Part shown: positions 9,331 to 19,002 of the stretch, one piece after another | Position numbering within the stretch: the stretch's first letter is position 1 | Layout of the letters: each line of letters starts with the position of its first letter | Position numbers and translations under genes: made by a program | NCBI GenBank assembly: GCA_963697355.1 | Contig: CAVONV010000008.1 | Span: 210,673 to 274,672 of the forward strand | Length of the DNA: 64,000 bases | Source: CAVONV01 sp963697355 | GTDB lineage: Bacteria > Acidobacteriota > Vicinamibacteria > Marinacidobacterales > DATDRI01 | Direction of reading: 5' to 3' | The notes under the pieces: generated by a model | What the model saw: the letters and a program-made list of their open reading frames with translations, nothing else | Database searches by the model: none | Told to the model about the DNA's origin: nothing

Positions 9331-9573
9331 ATGAGCAACAAGCTCGAGCGGAACAAAGCTAGTGCGTGGGCGTTTTACGATCTGATGTTCCATCAGTGCA
9401 GGCCGCGCGAGGCCATCGAGGAGTACGCGGGCGAAGGGTATATCCAACACAACCTTCACGTGGCGGATGGCAAGGAAGCGTTCATCGAGTACTTCGAACA
9501 CATGGCCGTCGAGTACCCAGGAAAGAAGACGCACTTCAAACGAACGATCGCGGAAGGCAACTATTATGATTGA
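9331..9573 (+). pseudogene. SnoaL-like (NTF2 fold) protein, 3' truncated
   Basis: The 80 residues (MSNKLERNKASAWAFYDLMF, HQCRPREAIEEYAGEGYIQH, YFEHMAVEYPGKKTHFKRTI) match the first two thirds of SnoaL-like polyketide-cyclase-fold proteins, usually 120-140 aa. Similarity ends at AEGNYYD, exactly where the fucosidase leader starts (ATG at 9567), so recombination fused the fucosidase start into this gene. GGGGGGACC precedes the ATG. Confidence 0.7.
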
Positions 9574-11392
9574 AACCACGAGAGCTGCCAGAATACTCTT
9601 CCCCTTAGTCTGTCTTCTCCTCGTGTCATGCGCGCAAGGCCCGCAAAACCAAATAGAGAGCAGCGGATCAGGCGCAGAATATTCCCGCCTGGTTCAAGGA
9701 CGGCAAGTTTGGAATGTTCATTCATTGGGGGCCCTATTCCGTACTCGGGGGGGAATGGAAAGGACATCGAATCGAACAGGGGGATATAGCGGAGTGGATC
9801 ATGTATCGGTTCCAAATCCCCGTGGAGGAATACCGGACGATCGCGGCCACGTTCAATCCGACCGGTTTCGATGCCCGGGAATGGGTGTCACTGGCCAAGA
9901 AAACCGGGATGAAATACATCATCATTACATCCAAACATCATGACGGCTTCGCCATGTATGATTCAGGGGTCAGCGATTACAATATCGTGGACTACACTCC
10001 CTTCAAACGTGATCCCCTGCGAGAGCTGTCGGAAGCCTGTGCCGAGGCCGGTATCAAGTTCGGCGTCTACTATTCCCATCGCGAGGATTGGGAGCATCCT
10101 TACGCCTATGGGAATTTCTGGGATTTCGATTCATCCCAAACCAATCTGGACACAATGGATCATCCGGAGCTGTTTCGCCGATACCTCGACGAGAAGGCCA
10201 TCCCCCAGTTAAAGGAATTGTTGACCGAATACGGTCCTCTGGGGGTCGTCTGGTTCGACCGGGGCATGTACACGCAGGAACAGGGACAGGGAATTTGTCG
10301 ATCTGGTTCACAACTTGCAGCCGGGTATCTCTGGTCAACGGCCGGGTTGGCCACTACGACAAAGAGCTCCTAGGTGATTACCAGAGCATGACCGATAACG
10401 GCATGCCGATCGGGGGCATCGAGGAATACTGGGAAACCCCGCAGACCTTGAACGAGACCTGGGGCTACAGTCAGTTCGACAACAACTGGAAGACTCCCGA
10501 CGAAGTGATCAGACGCATGGTCACCATCGTGAGTAAAGGCGGCAATTACCTGTTGAACGTCGGCCCGACAGGCGAGGGGATTATCCCGGCTCCCTCGGTC
10601 AGAGATACTGAATGCGGTCGGAGATTGGATGCAGAAAAACTCGGAAAGCATCTATGGAACATCGCCGTCTCCGTTTCCCAACGAGCTGCCCTGGGGATAC
10701 TGCACGCGAAAGGGCAGCCGACTGTTCTTGCATGTTTTCGACTGGCCCGAGAATGGACAGCTGAGTCTAAGTGGGCTGAACAACAAAATCGAAAAAGCCT
10801 ATTCGCTCTTTTGGATCCGGAAGAGGCACTCACCGTGGACCGGGATGAAGCCGGCGGCATCATGATCGGTCTGCCCGCAGAGCCGCCGGATGGCATTAAC
10901 TCGGTTTTTGTTCTCGAAATCGAGGGAGATCCCGATATTGACCCCTATGTTGTGGAACAGCACGAAGATGGGTCGGTCCTCCTGGACTACCTGTCTGCCT
11001 CCACATCCGGAAACGCGCAGAAACGATTCAACAGGCGAGGAGAGTCCGGACATTTTCATATCTCGAAGATGCAGACACCTGAGGACTCCGTGGAGTGGCA
11101 TGTCCAGATGAACACACCGGGAACCTATCACGTCGACATCACCTATGCCGCCAGACCGGGATGGGAAAACGCTCACTACATCTTTGAGATGGGTCAGGAA
11201 CGGATCGAGGGTACGGTTGAATCCACGGAAGGATGGTACGAATACAAAACCGAAAGGATTGGCCAACTCGACGTGAAAAAAGCCGGCCGGACCGTGGTTA
11301 AAATCTATCCTAAAGACCCCCTGGATCATTACCTGATGTATTTCAATAAAATCGAATTGAAGCCGGCCGAGCTTGCCCAAACGAAAGATTAG
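9567..11392 (+). pseudogene. GH29 alpha-L-fucosidase lipoprotein, multiply frameshifted
   Basis: The start encodes a lipoprotein signal (LFPLVCLLLVSCAQG). Then in changing frames come MFIHWGPYSVLGGEWKGHRI, a long GH29 catalytic part with VVWFD carrying the presumed Asp nucleophile, ISLVNGRVGHYDKELLGDYQ, GGNYLLNVGPTGEG and a C-terminal beta-rich domain ending near 11392. At least five shifts are needed (near 9670, 10290, 10330, 10600 and 10800). The intact enzyme would remove alpha-L-fucose from glycans outside the cytoplasmic membrane. The same leader is found on another gene at 21339. Confidence 0.85.
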
Positions 11393-11423
11393 GAGCGGAA
11401 CAAGCGTTATAGGAAACCATTTG

Positions 11424-11605
11424 TGAGCTCAGAGAGAGTCGTACCGTCTCCGGCTGAGTAGGTTATACCTCCGCCGCACGAGGGAGGCGTTCGTGCATTC
11501 GGGCATCAATCGCTTTGGTTCGTTTTTTCCGTCGCGCTAGTATTTCTCGCCTCGCTCGCGGCCGGATTCTCTCAGGAGGCCGGGACGGCCGGGATCGTAC
11601 AGACA
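11424..11605 (+). repeat. Degraded duplicate of the M28 peptidase gene start
   Basis: This stretch matches the upstream region and first about 30 codons of the peptidase at 15068 (GAGCTCAGAGAG, the TTATAC box, GAGGGAGG, then the signal-peptide codons), with small indels and substitutions that break the frame. It carries no complete gene. It shows that the 5' end of the peptidase gene was once duplicated about 3.6 kb away. Confidence 0.8.
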
Positions 11606-11676
11606 CAACGTGCAAATTTTTTCATCCGGACCGAGAATTCCTGCTATAGTGTGAATTTCGAGCCAAGGAGGCACAT

Positions 11677-12141
11677 ATGGTTCTCAAAGATAAAGGTTCT
11701 AATCTTTGTCATGGCGACGTTGCTGGCCGTGTCCGGTGCGGGGTTGGCGAACGCCCAGGAGGATGAAGGGGTGGTGAGCTATCGGCAGAAGCTCATGGAC
11801 GCTCTGAGAATCGAGCATGGGAAGTATCGGTGACATGCTCAAGTTCAAGCTCCCTTACGACAGCAAGCACGTAGCCACACACGCCAATCACGTCAGCAAC
11901 ATCGGTAGGCTGATCGGAGACGCCTTCGAGAAGGAGATCACCGCCGAGCTCGGCCTCCAAGCCCGAGATCTGGCAGGAATGGGACAAATTCATTGCCGCC
12001 GCCGACGCGTTGACCAAAGCCGGGGCCGAGCTGGCCAAGGCCGCCGAGGGGGGAAGCGGCGGAGCCGCTTTGATGGGCCCGGTCAGGGCGGTGGGCGATG
12101 CCTGTAAAGGTTGTCACGATCCTTACCGCAAGCCTCAATAG
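11677..12141 (+). pseudogene. Cytochrome c'-type protein, frameshifted
   Basis: AAGGAGG lies six bases before the ATG at 11677. A signal sequence (FVMATLLAVSGAGLANAQ), VSYRQKLMDALRIEH, SIGDMLKFKLPYDSKHVATH and a four-helix C-terminal part ending DACKGCHDPYRKPQ with the CXXCH haem motif make up a cytochrome c556/c' family protein of about 150 aa. Three frame changes (near 11690, 11818 and 11955) break it. It precedes a dihaem cytochrome gene by 28 bases, so the two probably formed an operon for periplasmic electron transfer. Confidence 0.82.
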
Positions 12142-12168
12142 CGGTTTCGTGTCGTGGACAAAGGCGCC

Positions 12169-13050
12169 ATGAAATACTGGTCGCTCGGAGTCGCATGTTT
12201 GCTCGTAGGGTGCTCTGCGGCTTCTGCCTCGGAGCAGGATGATTCAGCCGTCGAACGCGGGAAGTACGTCTTTCGTGCTTCCGGAGGTTGCTCGTGTCAC
12301 ACGGACATAGCGACGGGCGGCAAGCCCATGGCAGGTGGACGGGCGATCGAGACACCCTTCGGCACGATCTACGGGTCCAACATCACACCGGATCCCGAGA
12401 CGGGCATCGGAAAATGGAGCGATGAAGACTTCATTACGGCCATGACCGAAGGCAAGGGTCCCGACGGTACCGTCTACTATCCGGTGTTTCCTTACGCGTC
12501 TTTTACCAAAATGACCGAAACGGATCTTCGCGATCTGAAGGCTTACCTTTTCTCGATCCCGCCGGTCAAAAAACAAAACAAGCCGCCCGAGATGAGCTTT
12601 CCGTTCAACGTCCGGACCGGCATTCACGCGTGGCGGGCGCTTTATTTCGACGCCGGAACTTACGTGCCCGACCCGGAACAATCCGAGGAGTGGAACCGCG
12701 GCGCTTACTTGTCGACCGCGTTGGCGCATTGTGGCGAGTGCCACACGCCGAGGACGTCCACGGGCGGTCTCGACGGTGACATGCACTACGCCGGCTCGGT
12801 CGAGGGACCGGAAGGGGAGTTGGCTCCCAACATCACACCCGACGATTCCACAGGGATAGGGAAGTGGAGCGTAACCGATATCACATGGTACCTGCAGACC
12901 GGATTCCGACCCGATGGGAATGACGCGCAAGGTTTGATGCGGGAGCTCATCGACGAAGGCTACGTCCATCTCAACGAATCCGATTTGAAAGCGATAGCCG
13001 TTTACTTGAAGTCGTTGCCTCCTATCGTAAACCGGGTAGAGCGTCCGTAA
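12169..13050 (+). CDS. Dihaem cytochrome c lipoprotein
   Basis: A 293-residue exported protein of the alcohol-dehydrogenase-cytochrome-subunit or related family. A lipobox (LLVGC, Cys 15) follows a short hydrophobic segment. Two haem sites are seen: CGECH at 188-192, and an unusual CSCH at 41-44 with one spacer residue instead of two. Each is followed by the family pattern with NITPD and GIGKWS. It likely passes electrons from a periplasmic dehydrogenase. I prefer the ATG at 12169; a GTG at 12154 adds five residues before the signal. It follows the broken cytochrome c'. Confidence 0.85.
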   Translation: MKYWSLGVACLLVGCSAASASEQDDSAVERGKYVFRASGGCSCHTDIATGGKPMAGGRAIETPFGTIYGSNITPDPETGIGKWSDEDFITAMTEGKGPDGTVYYPVFPYASFTKMTETDLRDLKAYLFSIPPVKKQNKPPEMSFPFNVRTGIHAWRALYFDAGTYVPDPEQSEEWNRGAYLSTALAHCGECHTPRTSTGGLDGDMHYAGSVEGPEGELAPNITPDDSTGIGKWSVTDITWYLQTGFRPDGNDAQGLMRELIDEGYVHLNESDLKAIAVYLKSLPPIVNRVERP

Positions 13051-13712
13051 GTCCCGCTACGCCGAAATCGCTTTTTGTCCTCGTCAGACTACCTCGCGAA
13101 GCACAGCAGGCTCTGGTCGTTGCGAGTTGAACGGAAGAGCGCCGCAACGTTGTTGATGCTCCACGTCTTGGAAATATGGGTCTCATCCTTTCTTTACAGT
13201 AATATTCTGGAAGATCGGACCGTCGGTAGTTCCTGAGCAACGACTCGAGATACTGGGGGGCTAGAGCGCTCTCATCGTCATCCCGAGACTCGAAGATGAC
13301 TTTCCGAGCTTCCTCCCACGGAATAGGCTTGACCGCGCCTGACTCAATGTGAACATTCGAATCCAAATTCGGGGGCTCGTGAGAGCGCAGCCACGGAATC
13401 TTGCACGCGGTCCGGGCAGATCCTACTTGTACTCCATTGACTGAGTATCGTTGCAGACCTTGTACCCCATGGCCCGATATCCCCGGGCGCGATGTTCGAA
13501 CATTCGCGCAAGCCACAGCGCGAACATCGTGGCCCGTCTGGCCATGGGGTGAGCATGGAACAGTTTTTTCGTGCCCGACGAGGAGTGCGTCCGTCAAATG
13601 TAGCGCATGATTGAGCATCTGCGCGTCAAGGGATATCAGATGTAGAGCTGCCATCAACGTGGACAGAAGGTAAATCGTGAGCTACGATCACCACTCGTGA
13701 AAGGAGCGTTGT
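13051..13712. other. Intergenic region with a large hairpin
   Basis: No convincing gene. A long minus-strand frame here (13022-13657) has no recognisable domain. The main feature is the imperfect inverted repeat at 13465-13549. Part of the minus strand (IPWEEARKVIFESRDDDES) could be a gene remnant, but I cannot place it. Confidence 0.4.
13465..13549. repeat. Long imperfect inverted repeat
   Basis: Outer arms CCCCATGGCC (13465-13474) and GGCCATGGGG (13540-13549) enclose inner arms CGATGTTCG and CGAACATCG with extra CGCGC/GCGCG pairing. The left inner part also contains the perfect palindrome ATGTTCGAACAT. It could fold as a branched hairpin in RNA or be a repeat element. No T-run follows, so a simple terminator is unlikely. 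It lies about 160 bases before the NifX-SlyD gene. Confidence 0.55.
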
Positions 13713-14585
13713 ATGTTGATTGCAATTCCCTCTGACACCACCGACGGCCTTGACGCTGCCATCTCGGAGCACTTCGGCCACTGTGCCGTTTTCACCCTGG
13801 TCACCGTCGACGATGACGTCATCGGAGAGGTTTCTGTTCTCGAAAACTCGGGGCACGAAGAGGGTGGCTGTATGACCCCTGTGACACTGCTCAAGGAGCG
13901 CGGTGTCGAGGTTCTCCTCGCCGGCGGCATGGGCGGGCGGCCCCTCGCCGGCTTCCAACAGGTCGGTATCGAAGTTCACTACAAAGAAGACTCCGGCACG
14001 GTCAGGGAAGCGGTCGAGCTCTTTGTCTCCGGCGGTTGCCGCGCATTCGGCGAGGCACAGACCTGCAGCGGCGGAGAAGGCGGTTGCGGTGGGCACGAAC
14101 ATCACCACCACCACGAGCCGGAGACGGTGCCCATCGTTGGCAAAACCGACATTCGCGAAGGCCGGATGGTCACGATCGAGTACGAGCTCAAAGATGCCGA
14201 CGGCGCCATGCTGAACAACTCCGCCGTGGACGGCCCGATGCGTTTCATCTTTGGGAAGGGCCAGATTTTGCCGGCGATAGAAAAGGCACTGACCGGGCTG
14301 GAACCGGATGCTCACGTGGTCACGGAGGTTCCGGCCGCCGAAGGATTCGGAGAGCGGGATGAAACCCGCATCGTCGAGGTCCCCAGGTCACAGCTTCCAC
14401 CTGACGTAGCAGTCGGCGCCATGGTTTCGGCTCAGGACCCACAGGGCCGGCGAACCCCCTTGATCGTCATTCACGTGGACAAAGACGTGGCTCGTCTTGA
14501 CGGCAACCATCCACTTGCTGGCAAGGACCTGGTTTTCGAAATGACCGTGAAAAAGGTCGAGGGCATCAAGGGAGTTGAGAGTTAA
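13713..14585 (+). CDS. NifX/FeMo-cofactor-domain protein fused to SlyD-like FKBP isomerase
   Basis: A 290-residue fusion. Residues 1-115 are a dinitrogenase iron-molybdenum cofactor (NifX/NifB C-terminal) domain: MLIAIPSDTT, HFGHCAVF (His20, His23, Cys24), GGC (Cys53), VEVLLAGGMGGRPLAGFQ and VSGGC. Residues 117-136 are a Cys/Gly/His linker with HEHHHHH. Residues 146-290 are a SlyD-type FKBP peptidyl-prolyl isomerase with insert-in-flap (ILPAIEKALTGLEPD, VPAAEGFGERDETRI, LAGKDLVFEMTVKKV). The Fe-S or metal-binding domain plus metallochaperone suggests a role in metal cofactor assembly or nickel/iron handling (inference). AAAGGAG precedes the ATG. No nif genes are nearby. Confidence 0.85.
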   Translation: MLIAIPSDTTDGLDAAISEHFGHCAVFTLVTVDDDVIGEVSVLENSGHEEGGCMTPVTLLKERGVEVLLAGGMGGRPLAGFQQVGIEVHYKEDSGTVREAVELFVSGGCRAFGEAQTCSGGEGGCGGHEHHHHHEPETVPIVGKTDIREGRMVTIEYELKDADGAMLNNSAVDGPMRFIFGKGQILPAIEKALTGLEPDAHVVTEVPAAEGFGERDETRIVEVPRSQLPPDVAVGAMVSAQDPQGRRTPLIVIHVDKDVARLDGNHPLAGKDLVFEMTVKKVEGIKGVES

Positions 14586-15037
14586 CCCTCACTCGAAATA
14601 TATACGACCTTGAGCTACGGTCGATTTGTCTGAAACTCGCGTGCTGTGAGAGGGCATTGCCCGCCACGTCCGTTTCCTCTTCTGATCCCCAAAGTACTGA
14701 ACGAGGGACGGGATGTCCTCGCGACGTAGCCGGATTGGAAATTCACACAACAGTCGAGGCAGATACTTCTCCGACAGCGCTCCAAACACTCTCGGCGGGT
14801 TGAAGCCGGCCGACCGCGGCAGATGAGCCCGAAAACGCCGGCTGATTGGATTCTTTCTTCCTCTCTAAAAACCCCATCGCAAAACGCCCCGTTCCGCCAC
14901 CGGCAGACGCGACGGTCTCGGTCCTCGCGCTCGCCCAAACGAGAAACCAGGGCGCGGGATCGCCCCCCAGAGGGTGATCGCTAGATGGAACCATGTTCGA
15001 GCTCAGAGAGCGTCGTACCCTATCCGGCTGCGTGGGT
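14586..15037. other. Intergenic, unassigned
   Basis: About 450 bases with only short overlapping frames on the minus strand (for example LPRLLCEFPIRLRREDIPSL) that I cannot identify. It may hold gene debris. The last part includes the duplicated region also seen at 11424. Confidence 0.35.
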
Positions 15038-15043
15038 TATACT
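15038..15043 (+). promoter_or_regulatory. Possible -10 box of the M28 peptidase gene
   Basis: TATACT at 15038-15043, 25 bases before the start codon and conserved (TTATAC) in the duplicated copy at 11424. No good -35 box is seen at the usual distance, so this is tentative. Confidence 0.35.
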
Positions 15044-15067
15044 GCCGCCGGACGAGGGAGGTATTTC

Positions 15068-17242
15068 ATGCATTCGAGCATCAATCGTTTGGTTCGTTTT
15101 TCCGTCGCGCTGTTTTTTGTCTCCTCACTCGCGGCCGGATTCTCCCAGGAGACCGGATTAAGAGGATTTACGACCGATGAGACAGAGTCGCAACGGGAGT
15201 GGGAGAAGAAGTTTCGCGCCATTCCGCTGTCTTCGAACATCGTCGAGTACATGGAGGTGAGCTCAGCCGAACCGCACCATGCCGGAAGTCCGGGCAGTAG
15301 GAAGGTCGCCGAGTATATCCTCTCGCAGTATGAGTCCTGGGGTTTGAACGCGTGGATCGAGGAGCACGAAGCTTTGATGCCCATGCCGGTGGAGCGCGTC
15401 CTCGAGCTCGTTCACCCGGAGACCTATGTCGCCAAGCTCCATGAACCGGTGGTAGAGAGAGATGCCGACACAGCGGATTCAGGCCGGCTTCCCACGTTCA
15501 ACGCCTACTCGGCGGACGGGGATGTCACGGCCGAGCTCGTCTATGTGAACTACGGCATCCCCGAAGACTACGAACGTTTGGCGGAGATGGGGATCGAAGT
15601 CGAGGGCAAGATCGCCATCGTCCGCTACGGGCGAAGCTGGCGCGGCATCAAAGCCAAAATGGCGCAGGAGCACGGTGCCGTCGGTTGCCTCATCTACTCG
15701 GACCCCCAACAAGACGGCTACTTCCGGGGTGACGTGTATCCGGAAGGACCGTACCGTCCAGAACAGGGTGTCCAAAGGGGCAGCATCATGGACATGCCGA
15801 TTCATCCGGGCGATCCGCTCACCCCGGGGTGGGGCGCAGAGAAGGGCGGAAAGAAGCTGGACATCTCGGAAGCCAGAACGCTCGTCAAGATACCGGTGCT
15901 TCCCATTTCCTACGGAGACGCACTGCCCCTGCTCGAGAACATCGGCGGAGCGGTGGCCCCCGAGGACTGGCGGGGCGCGCTGCCCACCACGTACCACGTG
16001 GGTCCCGGCCCGGCCAAGGTGCACTTGAAGCTCGCCTTCGAGTGGAAGAACCGAACGCTCTATAACGTGTTGGCGCGGATCGACGGCGCGGTCTTTCCCG
16101 ACGAATGGATCGTCCAGGGAAACCATCACGACGCCTGGGTCAACGGGGCCAACGATCCCACGAGCGGCAATGTGGCCATGATGGAATCGGCACGGGCCAT
16201 GGCCGAGCTTCAGAAGGAGGGTTGGAAGCCCAAGCGCACCATCCTATTCGCCTCTTGGGACGGCGAGGAGTGGGGGCTTCTGGGCTCGACGGAGTGGGGT
16301 GAGAAGCACGCCGAAGAGCTTCGCGATAAGGCGGTCCTGTATATCAATACGGACAGCAACGGCCGAGGGTGGTTATCCGCTTCCGGCAGTCATTCGCTCC
16401 AGAAGACCATCAACGAGGTGGCGCGGGACATCACCGATCCCGAGACCGGGAAGAGTGTGTGGGAGGCGGCTCGTGAACGCCGCATCGATCAAGCCGGGTC
16501 CGAAGAGGAAGCGGCCGCCATCCGCGACCAGAGCGACCTGTCCATAGGTGCCCTCGGCTCGGGTTCGGACTACACGGTCTTCCTGGATCACCTGAACGTG
16601 GCCTCCGTGAACGTGAGTTTCGGTGGTGCGGGAGGAGGCGGTGTCGGCCATTCCATTTACGATACGTTCGCCTATTACACGCGCTTCGTCGATCCCGAGT
16701 TCACGTACCAGCGCGCGCTGTCTCAGACGGCCGGCACCATGATCCTTCGTATGGCAAACGCTACGGTACTTCCTTTCCACTTCGTCGACTATGCCGATAC
16801 GTTAGCCGGATACGTCGATGAGATTGAAGAGACATACCGACTCGAGCTAGGAGCACCGGCGTTTGATTTCGAGCCGCTACGGGAGGCGATCCGCGAGCTC
16901 CGACGTGCCGGTGAATCTTATGAGAGCACGCTGAGCCGTTTGCCCGCGAAGCTGGAACCTTCCGAACAGCTCGAGAAGCTCAACCGGCTACTCTACAAAT
17001 CAGAGCGTTTGCTCGGACACGAGAAAGGACTTCCGCAGAGGGAGTGGTTCCGACACCAGATTTATGCACCGGGATTTTTCACCGGCTACGGCGTAAAAAC
17101 CATGCCGGGTATTCGAGAGGGGATTGAGGAGGAAACCTGGGACGTGGCCGAACAGTACTTGTCGATCGTGACCGAAGCGATCCGCGGATTGACGTCCAAC
17201 GTAGAAGACGCTCGAGCGACACTCGAGAAGCTCCTGAGTTAG
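15068..17242 (+). CDS. Secreted M28 peptidase, glutamate carboxypeptidase II-like
   Basis: A 724-residue exopeptidase. A signal peptide (VRFSVALFFVSSLAAGFS) is followed by a protease-associated domain insert (about residues 130-320) and the M28 zinc domain: GNHHDAW (His353), NDPTSG (Asp363), DGEEWG (Glu400 base, Glu401 ligand), YINTDS and VGHSIYDT carrying the last His. A helical dimerisation domain of the transferrin-receptor type ends the protein. Such enzymes release C-terminal acidic residues from peptides. GAGGGAGG lies before the ATG at 15068; a longer frame from 14993 would bury the signal peptide. Confidence 0.92.
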   Translation: MHSSINRLVRFSVALFFVSSLAAGFSQETGLRGFTTDETESQREWEKKFRAIPLSSNIVEYMEVSSAEPHHAGSPGSRKVAEYILSQYESWGLNAWIEEHEALMPMPVERVLELVHPETYVAKLHEPVVERDADTADSGRLPTFNAYSADGDVTAELVYVNYGIPEDYERLAEMGIEVEGKIAIVRYGRSWRGIKAKMAQEHGAVGCLIYSDPQQDGYFRGDVYPEGPYRPEQGVQRGSIMDMPIHPGDPLTPGWGAEKGGKKLDISEARTLVKIPVLPISYGDALPLLENIGGAVAPEDWRGALPTTYHVGPGPAKVHLKLAFEWKNRTLYNVLARIDGAVFPDEWIVQGNHHDAWVNGANDPTSGNVAMMESARAMAELQKEGWKPKRTILFASWDGEEWGLLGSTEWGEKHAEELRDKAVLYINTDSNGRGWLSASGSHSLQKTINEVARDITDPETGKSVWEAARERRIDQAGSEEEAAAIRDQSDLSIGALGSGSDYTVFLDHLNVASVNVSFGGAGGGGVGHSIYDTFAYYTRFVDPEFTYQRALSQTAGTMILRMANATVLPFHFVDYADTLAGYVDEIEETYRLELGAPAFDFEPLREAIRELRRAGESYESTLSRLPAKLEPSEQLEKLNRLLYKSERLLGHEKGLPQREWFRHQIYAPGFFTGYGVKTMPGIREGIEEETWDVAEQYLSIVTEAIRGLTSNVEDARATLEKLLS

Positions 17243-17374
17243 ACATGTCGTCCTTTCTGCGGTCGCTGTTGCTCTGAATCTCCTCCGTTCACGCGGACAC
17301 AAGCGCGCAGCACTTTCTCGGCGTCCGTAGCGATCGATTGTTAGAGTGCGTCGTTGCCACCTACTAGTGCAATC

Positions 17375-17401
17375 GCGCCCTGCGTGATTTGGGGCGCTTT
17401 T
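17375..17401 (+). terminator. Rho-independent terminator
   Basis: GCGCCC (17375-17380), an 11-base loop and GGGCGC (17392-17397) followed by TTTTATA. It lies between the convergent M28 peptidase and LtrA genes and would end the peptidase transcript. Confidence 0.65.
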
Positions 17402-17453
17402 ATAGAAGAGGACTCGGCAGGATCTGTCATTCGACTGCCTCCGGTCTCGGGCA

Positions 17454-18608
17454 TTAGAGGTTGATGGTGGAAGCCGGAACGTGGATTCGGTGCTCGACCA
17501 CCGCGATGGCGACGACCCCGACGAATGCGATGGCGAGGCTAACCGCCGGCGGTAAACCGGAAACGGAAACGATGATGGTTGCAGTCGCGATGGCGACGAG
17601 CATTCTGGGTCGCCAGAGTTTCTTAGTCGCTCGCCACAGCGCCAGTCCCATTCCACCCGTGAACAGTGCGACACCGAGCGCCAGCGCCAGGCGGCCGGCG
17701 AAGGAAAGGGCTTCTGCTGGGTGGAGGATCGCCTTCTCCACCGCAACTGCGAAGGCAATGACTCCAAGGGCCATCCCGAAGTGCAACAAGGAGAAGGCGT
17801 CGCGACCCATCCTCACACGAGCCGTTCCGGTGGCCGCCTCAAAGGCCGCGTCAAGCGTCGGTTTCGCGCATGCGAAGTAGCTCCACCAAAGTGCGCAGGT
17901 CGCGGCCACCGCAAGCGTGGCAACTGCGCTCAGGCTCACGGTTACTTTGGCGCCGGCAAGTCCACCGGCCGCGACGATGAGCGATTCGCCAAGCGCGATA
18001 ATCACGAAAAGGCCGTGCCGCTCCGCGAAGTGCTCTGGATGTAAATCCCAATCTCCTACCTCTCCGCCGATGAGCGCGGCAATGATGTCGAGCAGGATGG
18101 CCAACCCCCATAGCCAGTAGGTGGTAGACCCGCCCGAGTGCCCGCCACCCAAAACGGCCGCGAGCCCTCCCACCGACAGCAGCGCAAAGGTCTTCACCGC
18201 CGTGCGGTGTTCCGGGCTCGATTCCCAGGAGACGCGGACGTAGAGGGCGAGCCCGATCACCCGGACTAGAACGTACGGAATGGCGAACCACAAGGAACCG
18301 CCGGAAAAGGCATTGGGGATGCCCGCCGCCATGAAGAAAGCGACGGCGGTAGCGACGAGGGTCGCGAGTTCGACCGACGGATGCGTCGTGTCCGCCGCGT
18401 TGAGGGCCCAGGTGAACTGCGTCCAACCCCACCAGACCAGCCAGAAGACCAGTATGGTTTGTCCGACGCCGGTCCAATCCAGGTGGTGGTGGAGAAGTCC
18501 GACGATTTGCGTCACCGAGAAGACGAACACGAGATCGAAAAACAGCTCGACGAACGTAACGCGCTGATCCTCGGGTGACAGTATGGATCGGTGGGCAGCC
18601 TTTCCCAT
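17454..18608 (-). CDS. ltrA: Low-temperature-requirement A (LtrA) membrane protein
   Basis: A 384-residue integral membrane protein with about ten hydrophobic helices. The LtrA hallmark VTFVELFFDLVFVFSVTQI lies near the N-terminus, and HPEHFAERHGLFVIIALGES sits mid-protein. First seen as needed for growth of Listeria at low temperature, its molecular role is unknown. I chose the ATG at 18608 because GAGGAGAG precedes it; a frame from 18686 only adds an unlikely leader. It is convergent with the M28 peptidase gene. Nothing looks broken. Confidence 0.88.
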   Translation of the reverse strand: MGKAAHRSILSPEDQRVTFVELFFDLVFVFSVTQIVGLLHHHLDWTGVGQTILVFWLVWWGWTQFTWALNAADTTHPSVELATLVATAVAFFMAAGIPNAFSGGSLWFAIPYVLVRVIGLALYVRVSWESSPEHRTAVKTFALLSVGGLAAVLGGGHSGGSTTYWLWGLAILLDIIAALIGGEVGDWDLHPEHFAERHGLFVIIALGESLIVAAGGLAGAKVTVSLSAVATLAVAATCALWWSYFACAKPTLDAAFEAATGTARVRMGRDAFSLLHFGMALGVIAFAVAVEKAILHPAEALSFAGRLALALGVALFTGGMGLALWRATKKLWRPRMLVAIATATIIVSVSGLPPAVSLAIAFVGVVAIAVVEHRIHVPASTINL

Positions 18609-18965
18609 TCCACTCTCCTCGCTCGAGACAAGAAACTGCAGGATAGAGAATTCGCGTTCGTCCCGCAAGTCATGTTGTGCGTTCAACGTTTGGTAACGCG
18701 TATGGCGGAGACCTCTCCGTCTATATTTCTATTTCTATTGGTGTACTCGTATCCTCGAATTTTGGGCCAGCTACCATTCGAAGGCCTCCGTAACGCATGT
18801 TGGGGACGACAATTTGCCTCACTTTTTTGTTGAGGCGAACCCAAAGTACGTCAGGATGTGAACGATGTCGTCACTCTCACGAATCGGGAGGTAACGGAAG
18901 GGAAAGGGATTGTGTCGAGGCACTTCGACCGGCACACATGAATGTCGGGCGCATGAATTTACTAT

Positions 18966-18971
18966 TATAAT
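18966..18971 (+). promoter_or_regulatory. Possible -10 box upstream of the solute-binding protein
   Basis: A consensus TATAAT, 32 bases before the start codon at 19003. The matching -35 is weak, so the call rests mainly on the perfect -10. Confidence 0.4.
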
Positions 18972-19002
18972 CGGCTCTCGAATCACAATAAGGAGACCGA
19001 CC

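Noticed and set aside
12244..12969. Minus-strand open frame of 241 codons
   Set aside because: Entirely antisense to the dihaem cytochrome, which has clear motifs.
13022..13657. Long minus-strand open frame (211 codons) in the gap before the NifX-SlyD gene
   Set aside because: No domain, no ribosome site, overlaps the cytochrome gene end and the large hairpin; likely chance.
15479..16129. Minus-strand open frame of 216 codons
   Set aside because: Antisense shadow of the M28 peptidase.
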